A DNA stretch of 64,000 nucleotides from Algoriphagus kandeliae (GTDB taxonomy: Bacteria > Bacteroidota > Bacteroidia > Cytophagales > Cyclobacteriaceae): NCBI RefSeq assembly GCF_004571135.1, contig NZ_SPSB01000003.1, positions 248,001 through 312,000 of the forward strand. The letters are read 5' to 3'. The position numbers and the translations under genes were made by a program. The notes beneath the pieces were generated by a model. It was not told the origin of the DNA. It saw only the letters and a program-made list of their open reading frames with translations, and made no database searches. Shown here piece by piece: positions 62,455 through 64,000 of this stretch (position 1 is the stretch's first letter; each line of letters opens with the position of its first letter).

Positions 62455-64000
62455 ATGAGGATTTTTATTCACAGGATTCAATTCCTTATTCTAGGTATTC
62501 CTTTATTTATTTGGTCTTGTCAGCAACCTTCTGAAACAAAAAACACAGCTACAGTTTATTTCGGCGGGGACATTCTAACTATGGAAGGCGAACAACCGGA
62601 ATATGCGGAAGCACTGGTTGTCCGAGATGGACAAATCGAATTTGTAGGTGATTCAGGAGAAGCCATGGAAAGGGCCGGAAAAGGACATAAAATGGTTAAT
62701 CTGGATGGAAAAACGCTTATTCCCGGTTTTATTGATGGCCATGCCCATTTTGGGAATTTTGGTTTGCAGGCAATTGGTGCCCAATTATTGGCTCCACCCG
62801 ATGCATCCTGCAAGGATATCCCGACGCTTATTCAAATTTTAAAGGATTGGAATACCCCGGAAAATCTGGCTTTGACAGGTTGGATTTTTGGAACTGGCTT
62901 TGATGACTCCGTTTTGGAGGAAAAACGCTTTCCAACCCGACATGATTTGGACCAAGTCAGCACCGAAATACCAATCATGATCACTCATATTTCTGGACAT
63001 TTTGCCGTAGTTAATTCCAAGGGTATCGAAGTCTTAGGTTTTGACGAAAACACACCAGATCCTGAGGGAGGGATAATTAGAAGAGAAGCAGATGGAAAAA
63101 CCCCGAATGGTGTCCTCGAAGAATTGGCAGCCATCCCTTACATGCTCAATGCATTAATGCCCAAAACTCAAGAAAGTGCTGACCGATTTTTCCAAGCCGG
63201 GCAAGATATGGCTCTTTCCTATGGCTACACGACAGCGCAAGAAGGTCGAGCTATGCAAAACCATGAGCTGCTAGCCGCAAACGCTGAAAAAGGAGAATTG
63301 AAACTTGATGTCGTCAGTTACATCGACTATGCTTTTGTGGATCAATACATGGATTCCAAATGGAATAGCCGTGATTACACGAATCACTATCGAATTGGTG
63401 GAATGAAAATCACCTTGGATGGTTCTCCCCAGGGACGTACTGCTTGGAGAACTCAGCCTTATTTGATCCCTCCAGATGGGCAAGGGAAAGATTATGCTGG
63501 CTATCCGGCCATTCCAAATGATTCCACCGTTGAGGCTATTTTAGAAAAAGGCTTTAAAAACCATTGGCAGATTCTGGCTCATGCAAACGGAGATGCTGCT
63601 ATCGACCAATTGATCCGAACCTTACGGCCTAATGTGGAAAAATATGGATTGGATGACCGTAGAAACACCCTGATTCACGGTCAATATATCCGGGAGGATC
63701 AGTTGGATTCACTCAAAGCATTAGATGTAATTGCTTCCCTTTTCCCACTTCATACTTTTTATTGGGGAGATTGGCATAAGCAACTTATCGGGGATGAATT
63801 GGGAAACAAAATCAGTCCGGTGAGAACAGCCTTGAATAAAGGTGTAAAAATCACTATCCATACTGATGCTCCGGTAGCCTTACCCAATTTAATGAGGGTG
63901 GTTTGGACTGCAGTTAATCGAAACTCCCGATCAGGAGCAATCATTGGGGAAGAAGAACGATTAACTCCCTATGAAGCACTTCAGGCAATCACTATTTGGT
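62455..64000 (+). CDS. Amidohydrolase lipoprotein (YtcJ-like), 5' part only
   Basis: A metal-dependent amidohydrolase that runs off the right edge; 515 residues are visible with no stop. It has a lipobox (FIWSCQQP). The metal-binding start is LIPGFIDGHAHF (HxH), the carboxy-Lys candidate is in GMKITLDGSPQG, further ligands are in ILAHANGDAAI and IHGQYI, and HTDAPV is the final Asp. YtcJ-type enzymes hydrolyse amides or N-acyl groups; the substrate is not known. The gene follows the purL terminator and has its own start. The sequence reads as intact up to the window end. Confidence 0.92.
   Translation, partial: MRIFIHRIQFLILGIPLFIWSCQQPSETKNTATVYFGGDILTMEGEQPEYAEALVVRDGQIEFVGDSGEAMERAGKGHKMVNLDGKTLIPGFIDGHAHFGNFGLQAIGAQLLAPPDASCKDIPTLIQILKDWNTPENLALTGWIFGTGFDDSVLEEKRFPTRHDLDQVSTEIPIMITHISGHFAVVNSKGIEVLGFDENTPDPEGGIIRREADGKTPNGVLEELAAIPYMLNALMPKTQESADRFFQAGQDMALSYGYTTAQEGRAMQNHELLAANAEKGELKLDVVSYIDYAFVDQYMDSKWNSRDYTNHYRIGGMKITLDGSPQGRTAWRTQPYLIPPDGQGKDYAGYPAIPNDSTVEAILEKGFKNHWQILAHANGDAAIDQLIRTLRPNVEKYGLDDRRNTLIHGQYIREDQLDSLKALDVIASLFPLHTFYWGDWHKQLIGDELGNKISPVRTALNKGVKITIHTDAPVALPNLMRVVWTAVNRNSRSGAIIGEEERLTPYEALQAITIW

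Overview
The window looks like chromosomal DNA from a member of the Bacteroidota, most likely order Cytophagales, family Cyclobacteriaceae (Algoriphagus-like). This placement is inferred from gene content and promoter style, not from a marker search. Supporting signs are families largely confined to this phylum (DUF3822, DUF6503, UpxY-type NusG paralogue, TlpA/DUF5106-like proteins), lipoprotein signals followed by acidic residues, moderate-to-low GC, few Shine-Dalgarno sequences, and -7 boxes of the TAnnTTTG type in front of metG, dapA, pyrE, purL and the glutamine amidotransferase gene. Coding density is high and no gene-free stretch exceeds about 220 bases. I see no tRNA, rRNA, insertion sequence, prophage or CRISPR array.

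Layout. 1-4257 (+): end of a deoxysugar utilisation group (FucP-like permease, RhaM-type mutarotase, secreted esterase, HAD phosphatase, lipoprotein sulfatase). 4259-14019 (-): a heavy-metal efflux locus with its own two-component system. The RND pump is fused to a TolC-like outer-membrane channel, and two secreted proteins, one thioredoxin-like, lie downstream. 14154-16315: PepSY membrane protein and a DUF6503 lipoprotein. 16316-20317 (-): the four-gene Anbu operon (circularly permuted ATP-grasp, Alpha-E, Anbu protease, transglutaminase). 20499-37831: housekeeping genes (YitT, metG, TetR, ligA with a large insertion, dapA, xseA/xseB, UpxY antiterminator, MsbA-like ABC exporter, DUF1573, RecD-like helicase, two Nudix proteins, DUF3822, coaD). 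37938-38582: pyrE. 38633-43528 (-): a five-gene ligase cluster (ATP-grasp-like protein, class I glutamine amidotransferase, GCS2-type carboxylate-amine ligase, second ATP-grasp enzyme, alpha/beta esterase) that looks like a small-peptide or amide biosynthesis pathway of unknown product. 43639-52339: membrane protein, gamma-carbonic anhydrase-like protein, YceI lipoprotein, dinB, then the miaB / sigma-54 activator / lptE / unknown / secG operon and a sterol-desaturase-family enzyme. 52345-64000: unknown protein, groES-groEL, receiver protein, serine hydrolase, S10 carboxypeptidase, purL and the start of an amidohydrolase.

Main points for a second look: (i) the five-gene ligase cluster, the best candidate for an undescribed pathway; (ii) an identical 11-bp-phased CTTAA-N6-CTTAA repeat before both the metal sensor-regulator operon and the pump operon, a likely response-regulator operator; (iii) sigma-54-like -24/-12 elements before groES (with clustered TGACA/TGTCA motifs) and before an outer-membrane barrel gene, in a window that also encodes a receiver-less sigma-54 activator; (iv) an internal signal-peptide-like segment at the pump/channel fusion joint; (v) an insertion of roughly 145 residues in LigA.
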